The translations under genes and the position numbers were made by a program. A model generated the notes under the pieces. The model was not told the DNA's origin. It did no database searches and saw nothing but the letters and a program-made list of their open reading frames with translations. A stretch of 64,000 nt of DNA, from assembly GCA_012934845.2 (NCBI GenBank), contig WNNJ02003187.1, positions 124,001-188,000 of the forward strand, given 5' to 3'. Positions 29,245-39,592 of the stretch are shown here, in pieces. Position 1 is the first letter of the stretch. Every line of letters starts with the position of its first letter. The DNA comes from Pomphorhynchus laevis. Taxonomy: Eukaryota; Acanthocephala; Palaeacanthocephala; Echinorhynchida; Pomphorhynchidae.

Positions 29245-30452
29245 ATATTTGGCAAGAAAATTTTATCGCTGTCGTTGCTTGCTTTCTCACAGGATCCTTT
29301 GAGGATACTTTTATAATTTTATATCAGATTGTGTTAAACTGTGCTCCGGGAGCTAAAGGCATCTGAGAATTTGGTTACGTGGTAGCATAGGTATAGTTTC
29401 TTTAAATTCAACGTTCTATTCGAATGTCTCCGAGCACAGTTTAACACAATATAATATAAAATTATAAACATGTATCCTCAAAGGATCCTGTGAGAAAGCA
29501 AGCAAGAATAGCAATAAAATTTTCCTGTCGAATAAATTAGGATGGTCCGGAAAGCATGTGGTTTGTTTAAACAGGTTATGCCCATGCAACTACGTCAGCA
29601 AATTCTCGGAGATGTTTTTTAAATATATCACAAGGCAGTCAAAATTACTGATGGTAGTTCACCCTACTGATGAGTGCTGCCGGCTACCATCAGATCGTCT
29701 AGAAGTGATAACGAAGTCTGATCTGCTTGTAATTCCGGTTTTTGGCAAAATTCTTGATTATAAAACTGTAGCTTGTAAGCTCCCGGAGCACAGTTTAACA
29801 TAATCGGATTTAAAACTATGAAAATGTATCCTTCAAAGGATCCTGTGAGAAAGCAAGCAACGACAGTAAGTAAAATTCCTGCTGAATAAAATTATGATGA
29901 TCCGGAAAGCACATGGTTAGTTTAAAGAGGTAATACCCATACTACCACGTAAGCAAATTATAGGAGATGCGTTTTAAATATATCACAAGGCAGCCGAAAG
30001 CACTAATGGTAGTTCGCCTACTGATGAGTGCTGCCGGCTACCGTCAGCCCATCTAAGAGTGATAAGGAAGTCTGTTCTGCATGTAATCGAACTCCGGTTT
30101 GTGGCAACATTTACAATTATGAAACTGAAGCTTATTAGCTCCCGGAGCACAGTTTAACACTATCTGTTATAAAATTATAAAAATGTATCCTTTTAAAGGA
30201 TCATGTGAGAAAGCAAGCAATGACAGCAATAAAATTCCTGCCGAATAAAATTAGGATGATCCGGAATGCACGTGGTTTGTTTAAAGAGGCTATGCACATG
30301 CTACCACATTAGCAAATTCTCAGAGATGTCTTTTAAATATATCACAATTCACCGAAACGACTGATGGTAGTTCACCTACTGATGAGTGCTGCCGGCTAAC
30401 ATCAGTTCGTCTAAGATTAATAAAGAAGTCTTATTTGCGAGTGATCGAACTC
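29245..30452. repeat. Array of about 355-bp units, first unit inverted
   Basis: Three direct units begin with GAGCACAGTTTAAC at 29432, 29786 and 30145 (354 and 359 bp apart; the third is cut at about 30452). A shortened inverted copy lies at 29245-29420, head to head with the first, sharing the GGATCCTGTGAGAAAGCAAG block. Each unit contains CTGATGGTAG and CTACCATCAG (or near versions) as a hairpin, with CTACTGATGAGTGCTGCCGG in the loop. Before that comes GGCAGCCGAAA in unit 2. GGCAGC pairs with GCTGCC, giving hammerhead core blocks in permuted order with a 7-bp stem II (one bulge). The frame at 29558-29803 inside it is not a gene. Confidence 0.85.
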
Positions 30453-31224
30453 CGTATGGTGAGTCTACGCCTTACCGTATATGCTATCCATCCGGTACAG
30501 TTAGAAATTCTTCAGTATATGAAACCTTCAATGTAATAAATTTATGAAACCGCAGTTTCCGAGATGCATTCCAATCATTTTGTGTTTATATATAACACTG
30601 ATATGATCTGGAGATCATTGAATCGGTGATAATGATCCTTTGATAGATTCTTTTATTTATTTGTCAATTTCGCTAGATCACACAAGGTTATTTCGCGACA
30701 GAAACCAGCAACGGTATCAGTGACTCACAACATACCAAGCTTATATATTGTTTCGTCCGTTACCGGGCGTATCAAACATAATTTTTACCATTTTATTAAT
30801 TGCCGAACATTTTATTCTTTATCTTCAATATTTTTAAAGCATCGGTTGATCACATTTCTTGCAGTATTAAGCTTATCTAATCTTCTAAACTGACGTGGGT
30901 ACATATTATAATTAAGACAGAGTTCTTTATTAAGTCCGAGTTCTAAACTTTCTCGTTGGTTTTCAGTAAGAGACACTTCTAAAAGATTCACAAGCTTTAT
31001 ATTTTAATTTTTAGTTTTATCAGTAACTTGTATCAATTGCCGAAACCTTCGATTTTAGTGGTATTCTATTGCAGATATTACTTTAACGTCTACTCTTCTA
31101 TCCAACAACTTTTTCAATTCCCTAGCTTTGTGAAAATCTTTACGAAAATTTGTGTTACTTTGGTCGAACTCGACTTTTTTATTTAGTCCGAGTTCGAAAT
31201 CTTCCCTTCTCAGTTGAGGACGTT
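30453..31224 (-). other. Coding remnant of unknown origin
   Basis: At 30818-30980 (minus) a frame reads LVNLLEVSLTENQRESLEL, GLNKELCLNYNMYPRQFRRL, KLNTARNVINRCFKNIED and a stop. At about 31075-31215 a second, related frame reads LRREDFELGLNKKVEF and ARELKKLLDRR. The two share an (E)LGLNK motif and look like duplicated or consecutive pieces of one charged protein. I do not recognise it; it could be a retroelement N-terminal region. 30453-30815 holds nothing I recognise. Confidence 0.3.
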
Positions 31225-32060
31225 AAAAGAATAACTGATACGTGCAAAACATGCGTCACTCAAACCAAGATAATTTCGTCCGCCAATCGTCAATTTGATA
31301 ACTTCAAGTAAACCGTTCGAACAATTACCCATAGACTTTAATGGACTATTACGAACATTTAACAAAAACAAGTATCTACTACTGATCCTCGACGAGTATA
31401 TCCGCTTTCAATTTGGATTTGCATTCCCATATACTTTAAGTGAAACGATTATATAATGTTTAAATCAACTATTTGTAATTTTGGGTTGTCCAAGTTCTAT
31501 TCACACTGACAATGCGTTTACCTCAGACCACTTCAGGCGATTTTTGATCTTGAATGGTGGTGTATTCATTACTCATTCTTCACTATATAATCCACGCGGT
31601 AATAGGCAAATCAGGAGATACAACGGAATCGTATGGAAGATTATTGAACTGAGATTACATAGTCAGGGATTAAGCTTAAAAAATCTGTATTTTGTCTTAC
31701 CTGAAACACTCGACATAACGAGATCTGTGTTATGCACGGCAACAAATATAACCCCTAATGAACGACTATTCACCTTTAAAAGAGAGTCGATAAGTAGAAT
31801 CCATCTTCCCGAATAGTTGCTGCCCCCTGGACATATCTTAGCAAAAGGATTTAACCGTATCAGTAAAAATGAATGTCCCGTTTGAATCCGAAAGCTTCTT
31901 TACGCAAACACTAACTACGCTGGAGTGCGTTTGTCTAACGGCCCTGCTACAAGGTATCTAGCTCCATATCCACGAGATGACACGGCTGAGGACCATCCGA
32001 CCACACTAAACTTCGATGACATCAAGGATTGCAGACATCAGTTTCGTAATGAAATACCCC
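31225..32060 (+). mobile_element. LTR retrotransposon integrase fossil (Ty3/Gypsy-like)
   Basis: A fossil piece of an LTR-element pol region. It is recognised by the integrase-core signature near 31490 (SSIHTDNAF) and the downstream YNPRGN and ITPNERLF blocks typical of Ty3/Gypsy integrases. It is a fragment, broken in several places, with no LTR, gag, protease or reverse transcriptase recognised nearby. Judging from its decay it is old. Confidence 0.7.
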
Positions 32061-32229
32061 AAGAAGTTTAAGAAACTGTAAATCTTATATAGAATCAAAA
32101 ATCAACAAACAATCATCAGTAGAATCTAAAAAAAGCTTTATCGCCTATAGAAGAAGAAACTTACTCACTCGACAAGCCTTTTATTACAGAAGGTAATAGT
32201 CGTTTGATTAGAGATTAAAAACCTCCAGG
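32061..32229. other. No gene recognised
   Basis: Short spacer between the LTR-element fossil and the CR1 copy. Confidence 0.4.
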
Positions 32230-35200
32230 ACATCTGTATGTGATATGTGCACATTAGCTTTAAAATACGGTTATTATCTTGCAAATACTGGATTGATCTT
32301 TCGCAGAGATCTTTCGATCGAGGACAGAACTCGACTGAAACAAGCAAAGAGCGAACTTAGTAATAGAGTAGCTAACGGTGAAAGTAACCTCACCGTCATA
32401 AATTTTCGTGTAGTGCGACGCAGGACTTTAACTCGTTTCTGGAGTCGTTCAATTGGCAACGGTGGAAACATCGGGGAGCTGCGAAGTCTTTGTGTTGCAA
32501 CGAAATTACCCAAGAAGTGACAGTAAATGTCGATAAGAAATACGAGTATTCCGACTCAGTAAACTCCACACATGCCTTCCGGGTCTTATATTTGAATGTC
32601 TTAAGTATCATTAATAAAATGGATAAAGTTCTCACTCAGAAATTTCCATCGATGGGTACGCCATAATCCGAGCAAATCGACAAATTTGCCGTGGTGGCGG
32701 AGTGCTCATATATGCTAGAGAAGTTCTTACAACTCGTGTTATGTCAATTGAGTGCGATGATTCAAGTCTTTGTGAATAGGCTTGGGTTTATGAAACAGAC
32801 CATATAAACATATTTTTCTCTCTAGGTGTCTTCTATCGCCCCCATTCGCTCCAACCGGGTCGATTATATTCTAAATAACCTGAAAATGCATTCGAGGGTC
32901 AAAAAGTTATTTTATTAGGAGACTTTAATATGCCGTGAATTGATTGGATAGATTACGTTTCTCTTCCTGGGTGTGATCCCGAATCATTACTGCTTTTAAA
33001 CACGATAAATGATCTACATTTAGTCCAACATGTTCACATGGATACTCGTCATAGGGGTACTAACTCCTCAATTCTTGACCTCTGCTTTTCGAGTGAAACG
33101 TATCTGATAAAAAAAACGTCAAATACGGACCTCCGCTAGGATCAAGCGATCACTCGACCATCTCAATAGACTTTAAGGCACTCGGACCATATGCTGAAAC
33201 GGTTAAAACGTCGAATCCTTTTAAGATCGACTATGATGTCGTGCGCAGTATAATTTCCTGTATGTATTGGCTAGACTTATCGAAAGCAGGCATTCAAGAA
33301 GCTTGGGATCAGTTTAAGACAACATTACATTGTGTTCTCAACTATTTTGCTCCGATACGTCAGAATCGTACAAGAAAACTACATCCGAAATGGTTATATG
33401 CGGAATTGCTTGCTCTAATCAAACACCGTAATAGATGTTTACATTCGTACAAAAAAGGGAAACTCTCTTTTGAATACTACCGTCATTGCAGGAATACGAT
33501 TTCTATTCTAAAAAACAGAAAAACGCAGTTTCATCTCAAATATGTATATGCCGCTCCATTCATAACAATCCTTGGGTGTCTTTCAAAAGCATACTTCCAC
33601 GTTCTATACACTCGACATATTGTTCATACCTATTGGCCGAAAATGGGTCAATCTTGACCTCCCCAACTGATGTAGCTGCTCATTTTATAGACTATTTCGC
33701 TATCAAAGAAGATAGAGTGTCGATCCCTGATGGTATAATACAAACTAAGCACAATGTACTTCTACCTAGAGTAGTCATATCTAACATTGAATTTAGCGAT
33801 TAAGAGGTACTGCACGAGCTCTTTAGATTACCCCGCAACGCCGCGTCAGGTCCTGACCATATACCTCCAATACTCTTAAAAGAATTAGCCCATGAAATAT
33901 ACGTTCCCTTAGCGTCTATTTTTAGAAGTTCACTGAACACAGGTTATCTACCATCTGATTGGACTAAGGCTATTGTACGTCCAATTTTCAAGAAAGGCGA
34001 TTAATCCCAGGTGTCCAACTACCGTCCCATTAGTCTCACATCTGTAGCTTGTAAGGTATTAGAAAAATATATTCTTCGTCACCTTAGCGCTTTCGTTGAA
34101 GTTAAGAATCGTCTCAGCCCCGGTCAGCATGGATTTAGGCCAAATCGCTTAACGGTAACAAACCTTGTAAAAACGAGAGCAAGCTGGGTGGATTCAATGA
34201 GAAGTAGTTTCATAGTAGATGTGATATTTATAGACTTATCGAAAGCATTCGATAGAATTATTCCCAATTTGTTAGTAAACAACTTATCTAACATTGGTGT
34301 ACGGGGCACTTTGTTACGCTAGATTCAATCATTCGTAAGCAACCGCTCGTTTGCAGTACGCATAAGCCATTATCTTTCTGGTTTCTCAATGATGACGACA
34401 GGCGTACCGCAGGGATCGGCCATTAGTCCGACTCTCTTTAATATATATGTAAATGATATTAGAAACAATTTAACGTCAGAATGTGTTATCTACGCAGATG
34501 ATCTTAAGGTTTGGAGGTGAATCATTAATGATTCCGATGTTAGCACTTTTCAAAAAGACCTGGATTCCATAAATAAATGGCGTATATCTAATGGGCTGAT
34601 GATAAATGCGACTAAATGTAGACATATGCGGATTGGGTCCCCAGACATTCGTTGCTCTTATAAAATTGGAAACATGTCGATTGATTCTACAAATAAAATC
34701 GATGATTTAGGGGTATCTACGCTTAATACACTCGATATGAGCGCTCACGTAAATAAAGTTTCGGCCAATTGCCGTCGTACTATTGGCATCATTAGACTAT
34801 CTTTTAAATCACTAGAGGTATGTAGCTTCAGAATAATATACAAATCCCTCATCGAATCTCGCATGCTATACGCATCTCCCTCAGCTTATCAACATCTGCG
34901 CAAGAACATTGTGGCTTACGAATCAATTCTCCGGTCGGCTACTCGTCTTGTTCCCGCTGTCAAAGATCTGCCGTTTGACCAGAAGTTAGACATCCCAGGT
35001 GTTTCAACGGTTTGCGAAGTTTGGTAAAAGCTGATCTTATAATGGTGTGGAGGGCAATTTTATCGCCCACTCATCCCCTCAACCTCATGTTTTGCCGACG
35101 CAACTCCGAGCAATTACGTGGACATCGACTAACGCTCAAGCATCGTAGAAATGGTCATCGACACTATAAGGATATCAGAGATCGAGCAATAAACAGTTGG

Positions 35201-35393
35201 AGCTGGCTCCCTTCATCTGCAATTGAATGCCGGAACATCCGAGAATTTTGGCGTGCGCCGAACAGTGTATCGCTCTTATAGGAAGTCAAACCTGATTTGG
35301 ATTTTTTTGTTTTACTCACATTGTACTTTTTTACATTGAGATCCAGCCAAACGAGCCATTGCTCATCGGCTGTTGTATACTAATAATAATATA
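32230..35393 (+). mobile_element. CR1-clade LINE, 5'-truncated, broken
   Basis: Starts within ORF1 (FRRDLSIEDRTRLKQAKSEL, ESNLTVINFRVVRRRT; 32290-32420). ORF2 follows: endonuclease remnants at 32560-33170 (LGDFNMP near 32925, GSSDHSTISID near 33140), linker 33241-33657 (HPKWLYAELLALIKHRN), reverse transcriptase 33850-34520 (SNYRPISLTSVACKVLEK, FIDLSKAFDRI near 34230, TGVPQGSAISPTLFN near 34400, YADDLKVW near 34494), C-terminal domain 34599-35281. About eight stops or frame changes in all. The 3' UTR stem-loop and TAATAATAAT tail end it at 35393. It differs strongly from the intact copy at 9.5 kb, so a different CR1 family. Confidence 0.9.
35344..35393 (+). other. CR1 3' end stem-loop and TAA tail (copy 5)
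   Basis: CAGCC (35344-35348) pairs with GGCTG (35368-35372) outside GAGC (35353-35356) and GCTC (35361-35364); then TAATAATAAT. Confidence 0.65.
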
Positions 35394-35424
35394 AAAAATC
35401 AAAATTGAGAATTTAATTTATAAT

Positions 35425-35493
35425 TTGTTGATCGATTTAATTATCTGTTGTTGATCGATTTAATTATCTGTTGTTGATCGATTTATTTATCAT
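35425..35493. repeat. 23-bp tandem repeat, about 3 units
   Basis: TTGTTGATCGATTTAATTATCTG at 35425 and 35448, with a partial third unit from 35471. Confidence 0.9.
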
Positions 35494-35561
35494 TCCTAGC
35501 AAACACTGCTAATACAATTTAGTTAGATTTTTAAAAATCACATTAATTTTTTTGAAATTAA

Positions 35562-37520
35562 CTAAAGACGACGACCTGCGTAGTCATTTTTGGAATAATG
35601 ACGCGAGCATCGATCACATATTCTGAACGAGGCAGCAGCATATTTGTCTTCTCTATATAAACGTGGAGTGTTAACACCAGTGCGAACACCTTTGGATAAT
35701 TGTGATCGTTTAGACTCGTCGAATTCAGGCGAAATATAAGTCACCGGTTCTCGTGACGGTTTGTTGTCTAGAAGATCAGTATCAACTGCAGTTTGTTTTG
35801 AATTCTGGTATGCTTCGCTTTCGAATGAGCTCTGTTCGTTTGTATCACACTTCGTAGAAAAATCATCTGTTAATTGATCAAAGTCATTATGTTCGTTTGT
35901 ATCATACTCTGTAGAAAAATCATCTGGTAATGGGTCAAAGTCATTATGTTCGTTTGTATCATACTCTGTAGAAAAATCATCTGGTAATGGGTCAAAGTCA
36001 TTATGCTCGTTTGTATCATACTCTGTAGAAAACTCATCTGGTAATGGGACAAAGTCATTATGCTCGTTTGTATCATACTCCGTAGAAAACTCATCTGGTA
36101 ATGGGTCAAAGTCATTATGCTCGTTTGTATCATACTCTGTAGAAAACTCATCTGGTAATGGGTCAAAGTCATTATGCTCGTTTGTATCATACTCTGTAGG
36201 AAACTCATCTGGTAATGGGTCAAAGTCATTATGCTCGTTTGTATCATACTCTGTAGAAAACTCATCTGGTAATGGGTCAAAGTCATTATGCTCGTTTGTA
36301 TCATACTCTGTAGAAAAATCATCTGGCAATGGAACAAAGTCTTCATGTTTGTTTGTATCATACTTTGTAGAAAAATCATCTGGTAATGGGACAAAGTCTT
36401 TATGTTTGTTTGTATCATACTTTGTAGAAAAATCATCTGGTAATGGAACAAAGTCTTTATGTTTGTTTGTATCATACTTTGTAGAAAAATCATCTGGTAA
36501 TGGAACAAAGTCTTTATGTTTGTTTGTATCATACTTTGTAGAAAAATCATCTGGTAATGGGACAAAGTCTTTACGTTTGTTTGTATCATACTTTGTAGAA
36601 AAATCATCTGGTAATGGGACAAAGTCTTTACGTTTGTTTGTATCATACTTTGTAGAAAAATCATCTGGTAATGGGACAAAGTCTTTATGTTTGTTTGTAT
36701 CATACTTTGTAGAAAAATCATCTGGTAATGGGACAAAGTCTTTATGTTTGTTTGAATGATACTTTGTAGAAAAATCATCTGGTAATGGGACAAAGTCTTT
36801 ATGTTTGTTTGTATCATACTTTGTAGAAAAATCATCTGGTAATGGGACAAAGTCTTTATGTTCGTTCGAAGATCTAGTAGATGTAGCATTGTAACCACTA
36901 CCGCGGTAAGGACGACGGTCTGCATAGTCATTTTTGGAATCATACCGCGAGCATTGATCACACCGGCTTAAAGGGGCAGGATCATATTCACCTTCTCTAT
37001 ATGAACGTGAATTGTCAAAAGTGTCTGCAGCATCATAACCATCAATTCGTGATACGCGATCACCTCTTATGTCTCGTCGGCTATATTTTTTATTTATAGA
37101 GTCATCATCTTTATTGTATTGTTTCTGATTTCCACCACATCTGCAAGAATGATCGAATTTATCGCTATAATGGATATGATTACGGCCCCGTTTAACGCGC
37201 GGATGCACGCCTTTACTGCAGTAACCATATTCTCCTTGGGTATCATCGTCATCAAAATGATTTAAACTGCCTCGACCTCTTCTTTGGTATTCATCTTCAC
37301 CTTGTATCCGAGATGGATCTGCGTAGTTGTTATAGTTTGGATCACTTCGATAATCGTTACGATCGTCCCGATTTTGATTATAATTCCGAGTTGCATATAT
37401 ACGTTGACAACGTATGGCTCTCACGTTTGATGAGCGTCGATTACAATGAGGTTTTCTAAACTCTTCTTCATCATCATACTCCAAATCAGTCCAACCCGAC
37501 TGTTCAATATCTTGAACCAT
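35562..37520 (-). CDS. Repeat-rich hydrophilic protein, unknown
   Basis: Intact 652-codon single-exon frame, not recognised. The N-terminal 220 residues are rich in Asp, Tyr, Asn, Arg and Ser, with acidic (DDEEEF, FDDDDTQGE) and basic stretches and small Cys motifs (SCRCGG, SRCDQCSRYDSKNDYADR). Eighteen tandem 19-residue units follow, of the form NKHKDFVPLPDDFSTKYDT. The first ten are of the K type and the last eight of the more acidic NEHNDFDPLPDEFSTEYDT type. The tail ends with RICDRCSRHYSKNDYAGRRL, a second copy of the Cys motif before the array. No signal peptide or membrane segment, so a disordered intracellular protein is likely. The 57-bp unit leaves antisense frames open by chance. 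A diverged piece of the 5' coding part lies at 39475-39592, so the gene has or had a relative. Start at 37520 chosen as the first ATG. Confidence 0.65.
   Translation of the reverse strand: MVQDIEQSGWTDLEYDDEEEFRKPHCNRRSSNVRAIRCQRIYATRNYNQNRDDRNDYRSDPNYNNYADPSRIQGEDEYQRRGRGSLNHFDDDDTQGEYGYCSKGVHPRVKRGRNHIHYSDKFDHSCRCGGNQKQYNKDDDSINKKYSRRDIRGDRVSRIDGYDAADTFDNSRSYREGEYDPAPLSRCDQCSRYDSKNDYADRRPYRGSGYNATSTRSSNEHKDFVPLPDDFSTKYDTNKHKDFVPLPDDFSTKYHSNKHKDFVPLPDDFSTKYDTNKHKDFVPLPDDFSTKYDTNKRKDFVPLPDDFSTKYDTNKRKDFVPLPDDFSTKYDTNKHKDFVPLPDDFSTKYDTNKHKDFVPLPDDFSTKYDTNKHKDFVPLPDDFSTKYDTNKHEDFVPLPDDFSTEYDTNEHNDFDPLPDEFSTEYDTNEHNDFDPLPDEFPTEYDTNEHNDFDPLPDEFSTEYDTNEHNDFDPLPDEFSTEYDTNEHNDFVPLPDEFSTEYDTNEHNDFDPLPDDFSTEYDTNEHNDFDPLPDDFSTEYDTNEHNDFDQLTDDFSTKCDTNEQSSFESEAYQNSKQTAVDTDLLDNKPSREPVTYISPEFDESKRSQLSKGVRTGVNTPRLYREDKYAAASFRICDRCSRHYSKNDYAGRRL
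35841..36866 (-). repeat. 57-bp coding repeat, 18 units
   Basis: Exactly 1026 bp. Two blocks of variants (units 1-10 and 11-18, counted from the protein N-terminus) point to expansion by unequal exchange within each block. All units keep frame and the PLPD(D/E)F core except the last (QLTDDF). Confidence 0.95.
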
Positions 37521-37590
37521 CAGTGTTAATTATATCTATAACAAACTTTACGTGTCTAAAGGTTGTAAAGTACAAGCAGCATGAAAAGGG

Positions 37591-39105
37591 TATAAAATGG
37601 CATAAAAGGGTATAAAGGTTGAATCAGATAATAAAACTATACCTATATTATATTGGAATCAAAATTACATAAAAATCCAATAAAACCTAGGTTCATATGT
37701 AGTGTGTTTAAATGTACATTAAAACCACTTTCTGTCTATATGAATTAAGTACTTAAAGTAATAAAAGCACACTTCAAAAAATATTGTAAGGTAATCGAAA
37801 TTAATACTGGTATAAAACACTATTTCTGTATTAATTCTACAAAAGAATTTTGAGAACAGACAAAAGGAATAAATTTTCAGAATATAAATACATACGATTT
37901 TAGTACGCTTTATACAAATCTAGATTTAGTAGATATTAAAGAAGCGTTAGAAAAAATATTAATCTTATATTCAGAAAACGATATACATATATATGTTATA
38001 ATAACTATAACGCCTATCTAACAAAAATTAAACCATCAAGTAAATCTAAATATATGAATAAAATTGAATAAATAGAATCCTTAAATATTTTGATAAATCA
38101 AAATTATTTAAAAGTAGGGACATCTATATTTAGACAAGTAAAAGGTGTTCCAATGGGAGGTAATAGTAGCCCAATTATAGCTGACTTGTTTTTAAGCTTT
38201 ATAGAATATAAATTTGTTCATAACTGTGTAAAAACTAAATCTAAACAATAAATATATGAAATATATGAAATATAAAATGTTTCGATACATTGATGATATA
38301 TGTGTATTTAATTCTAATAATTTTTATTCAATTAGTGAACAAATTTATCTAGCAAGGCTTTTTCTTAACAAAACCAATATTAATGATAAAGAAGGTGTAT
38401 ATCTAGATATGAACATTAAATTAACATTAACTAAAACTACTCTTAATTTATATCGTAAAGATGACATTTAAATTTACAAGAAACATATTTTTGCATGAGC
38501 ATTCATGCATACCATATAATATAAAATATTATACATAAAATAATGAAATTTTAAGAATTCTAACAATATGTAATAATATTGGCTTTCTTTAAAACCATTT
38601 AAATAATTTAATATATACATATTTTAAACTAGGTTACTATAAATATAACATCAAGCAGAAAATAGTAAAATATATAAATCAACACAATAATATAAAGAAT
38701 AAATTTAAACTCTTAAGTGGCAAATTTTTATGGATGAATAATAAATAATATACTTTGTATTAGAATAAGATACTAGATAGTTATTTCAGAGGAAATACAT
38801 CATTAGCATGTATTTGGCCCCGCTGCTATGTTGGGTAGAGGAGTTAGGGGCCGAAACCTCATAACATAGCAGTTCCTCTTGATGACCTCTAATTCTTATT
38901 ATGATACAATGTCTGTTATTTATTAGTCAGTTAAAAAATGATGTTTATTTTAAATTTCATTTTTTTTAACTTGATTTAAATTATAGAAAATCTAAAAACA
39001 ATTATTTATTTTATTATTTAATTATTAAATTTTGATTTAGCATTATTATGTTTTGTTTACTTTATAATGATATTAAATACGTAGACTCAGTTAGCTGATT
39101 TGATG
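37591..39105 (+). mobile_element. Penelope-like element, 3' half with terminal tail
   Basis: Reverse transcriptase from before the KLHKNP box (37670) through motif A (about 37900), motif B (GVPMGGNSSPIIADL, near 38147) and YIDDICVF (38282-38310) to the C-terminal end near 38750. The terminal tail (38760-39105) follows, with the GGCCCCGCTGCTATG block and the ACGTAGACTCAGTTAGCTG end. Broken in several places; 5' half missing. Its end lies about 370 bp upstream of the duplicated gene scrap at 39475. Confidence 0.88.
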
Positions 39106-39474
39106 GTTAAAGTGTATATTCTTGTCAATTTGCTCTATTTACTATTGAGTGACTAATTGGCCTTGGAAAGTAAAAATGTACCCGAGTGATCAGCTTTGAT
39201 GTATTAGCTTTCCCCGATAATCAAATAAACATAACTTTATTAGCGGATTTTCTCTAATTCAATCGGCCTCTACAGACAAAAGTTAGGTAATATAGACCTC
39301 TTCGGAATTTTTTTTGTCTGAAGGGGCCAATTGAATTGCCAAATATTTACCAAGTTATATTTTTTAATTCTTGAGGGCATCTACGACCATAATATATTTT
39401 AGTATCATATTATATATTATTACATATTATAATTATTTATATTATATATTATTTATATTATACTATATATATCA

Positions 39475-39592
39475 TTGTATTGTGTCTGATGTCCACCACC
39501 TCGGCTAGATTGATCATATCTATCGTTGTAATCGATATGATTACCGCCCCGTCCAACGCGTGGACGCACGCCTCTACTGCGGTAACCATATA
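39475..39592 (-). pseudogene. Diverged copy of part of the repeat-protein gene
   Basis: On the minus strand it matches bases about 37110-37230 of the 652-codon gene. It encodes a version of the YCSKGVHPRVKRGRNHIHY region: TAACCATA, ACGC and CGGTAACC blocks and HIDYNDRYDQSSRGGG-like sequence. The match covers only about 118 bp and is cut off sharply on both sides by AT-rich DNA. It could be an exon remnant of a tandem duplicate or a small retro-copied scrap. Confidence 0.65.

Noticed and set aside
29558-29803. 81-codon frame
   Set aside because: It lies within one unit of the 355-bp repeat and is not kept open in the other units.
35870-36961. A 363-codon frame in another minus-strand register and a 136-codon plus-strand frame over the 57-bp repeats
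   Set aside because: The 57-bp period keeps any stop-free register open; composition and the flanking Cys motifs favour the 652-codon frame.
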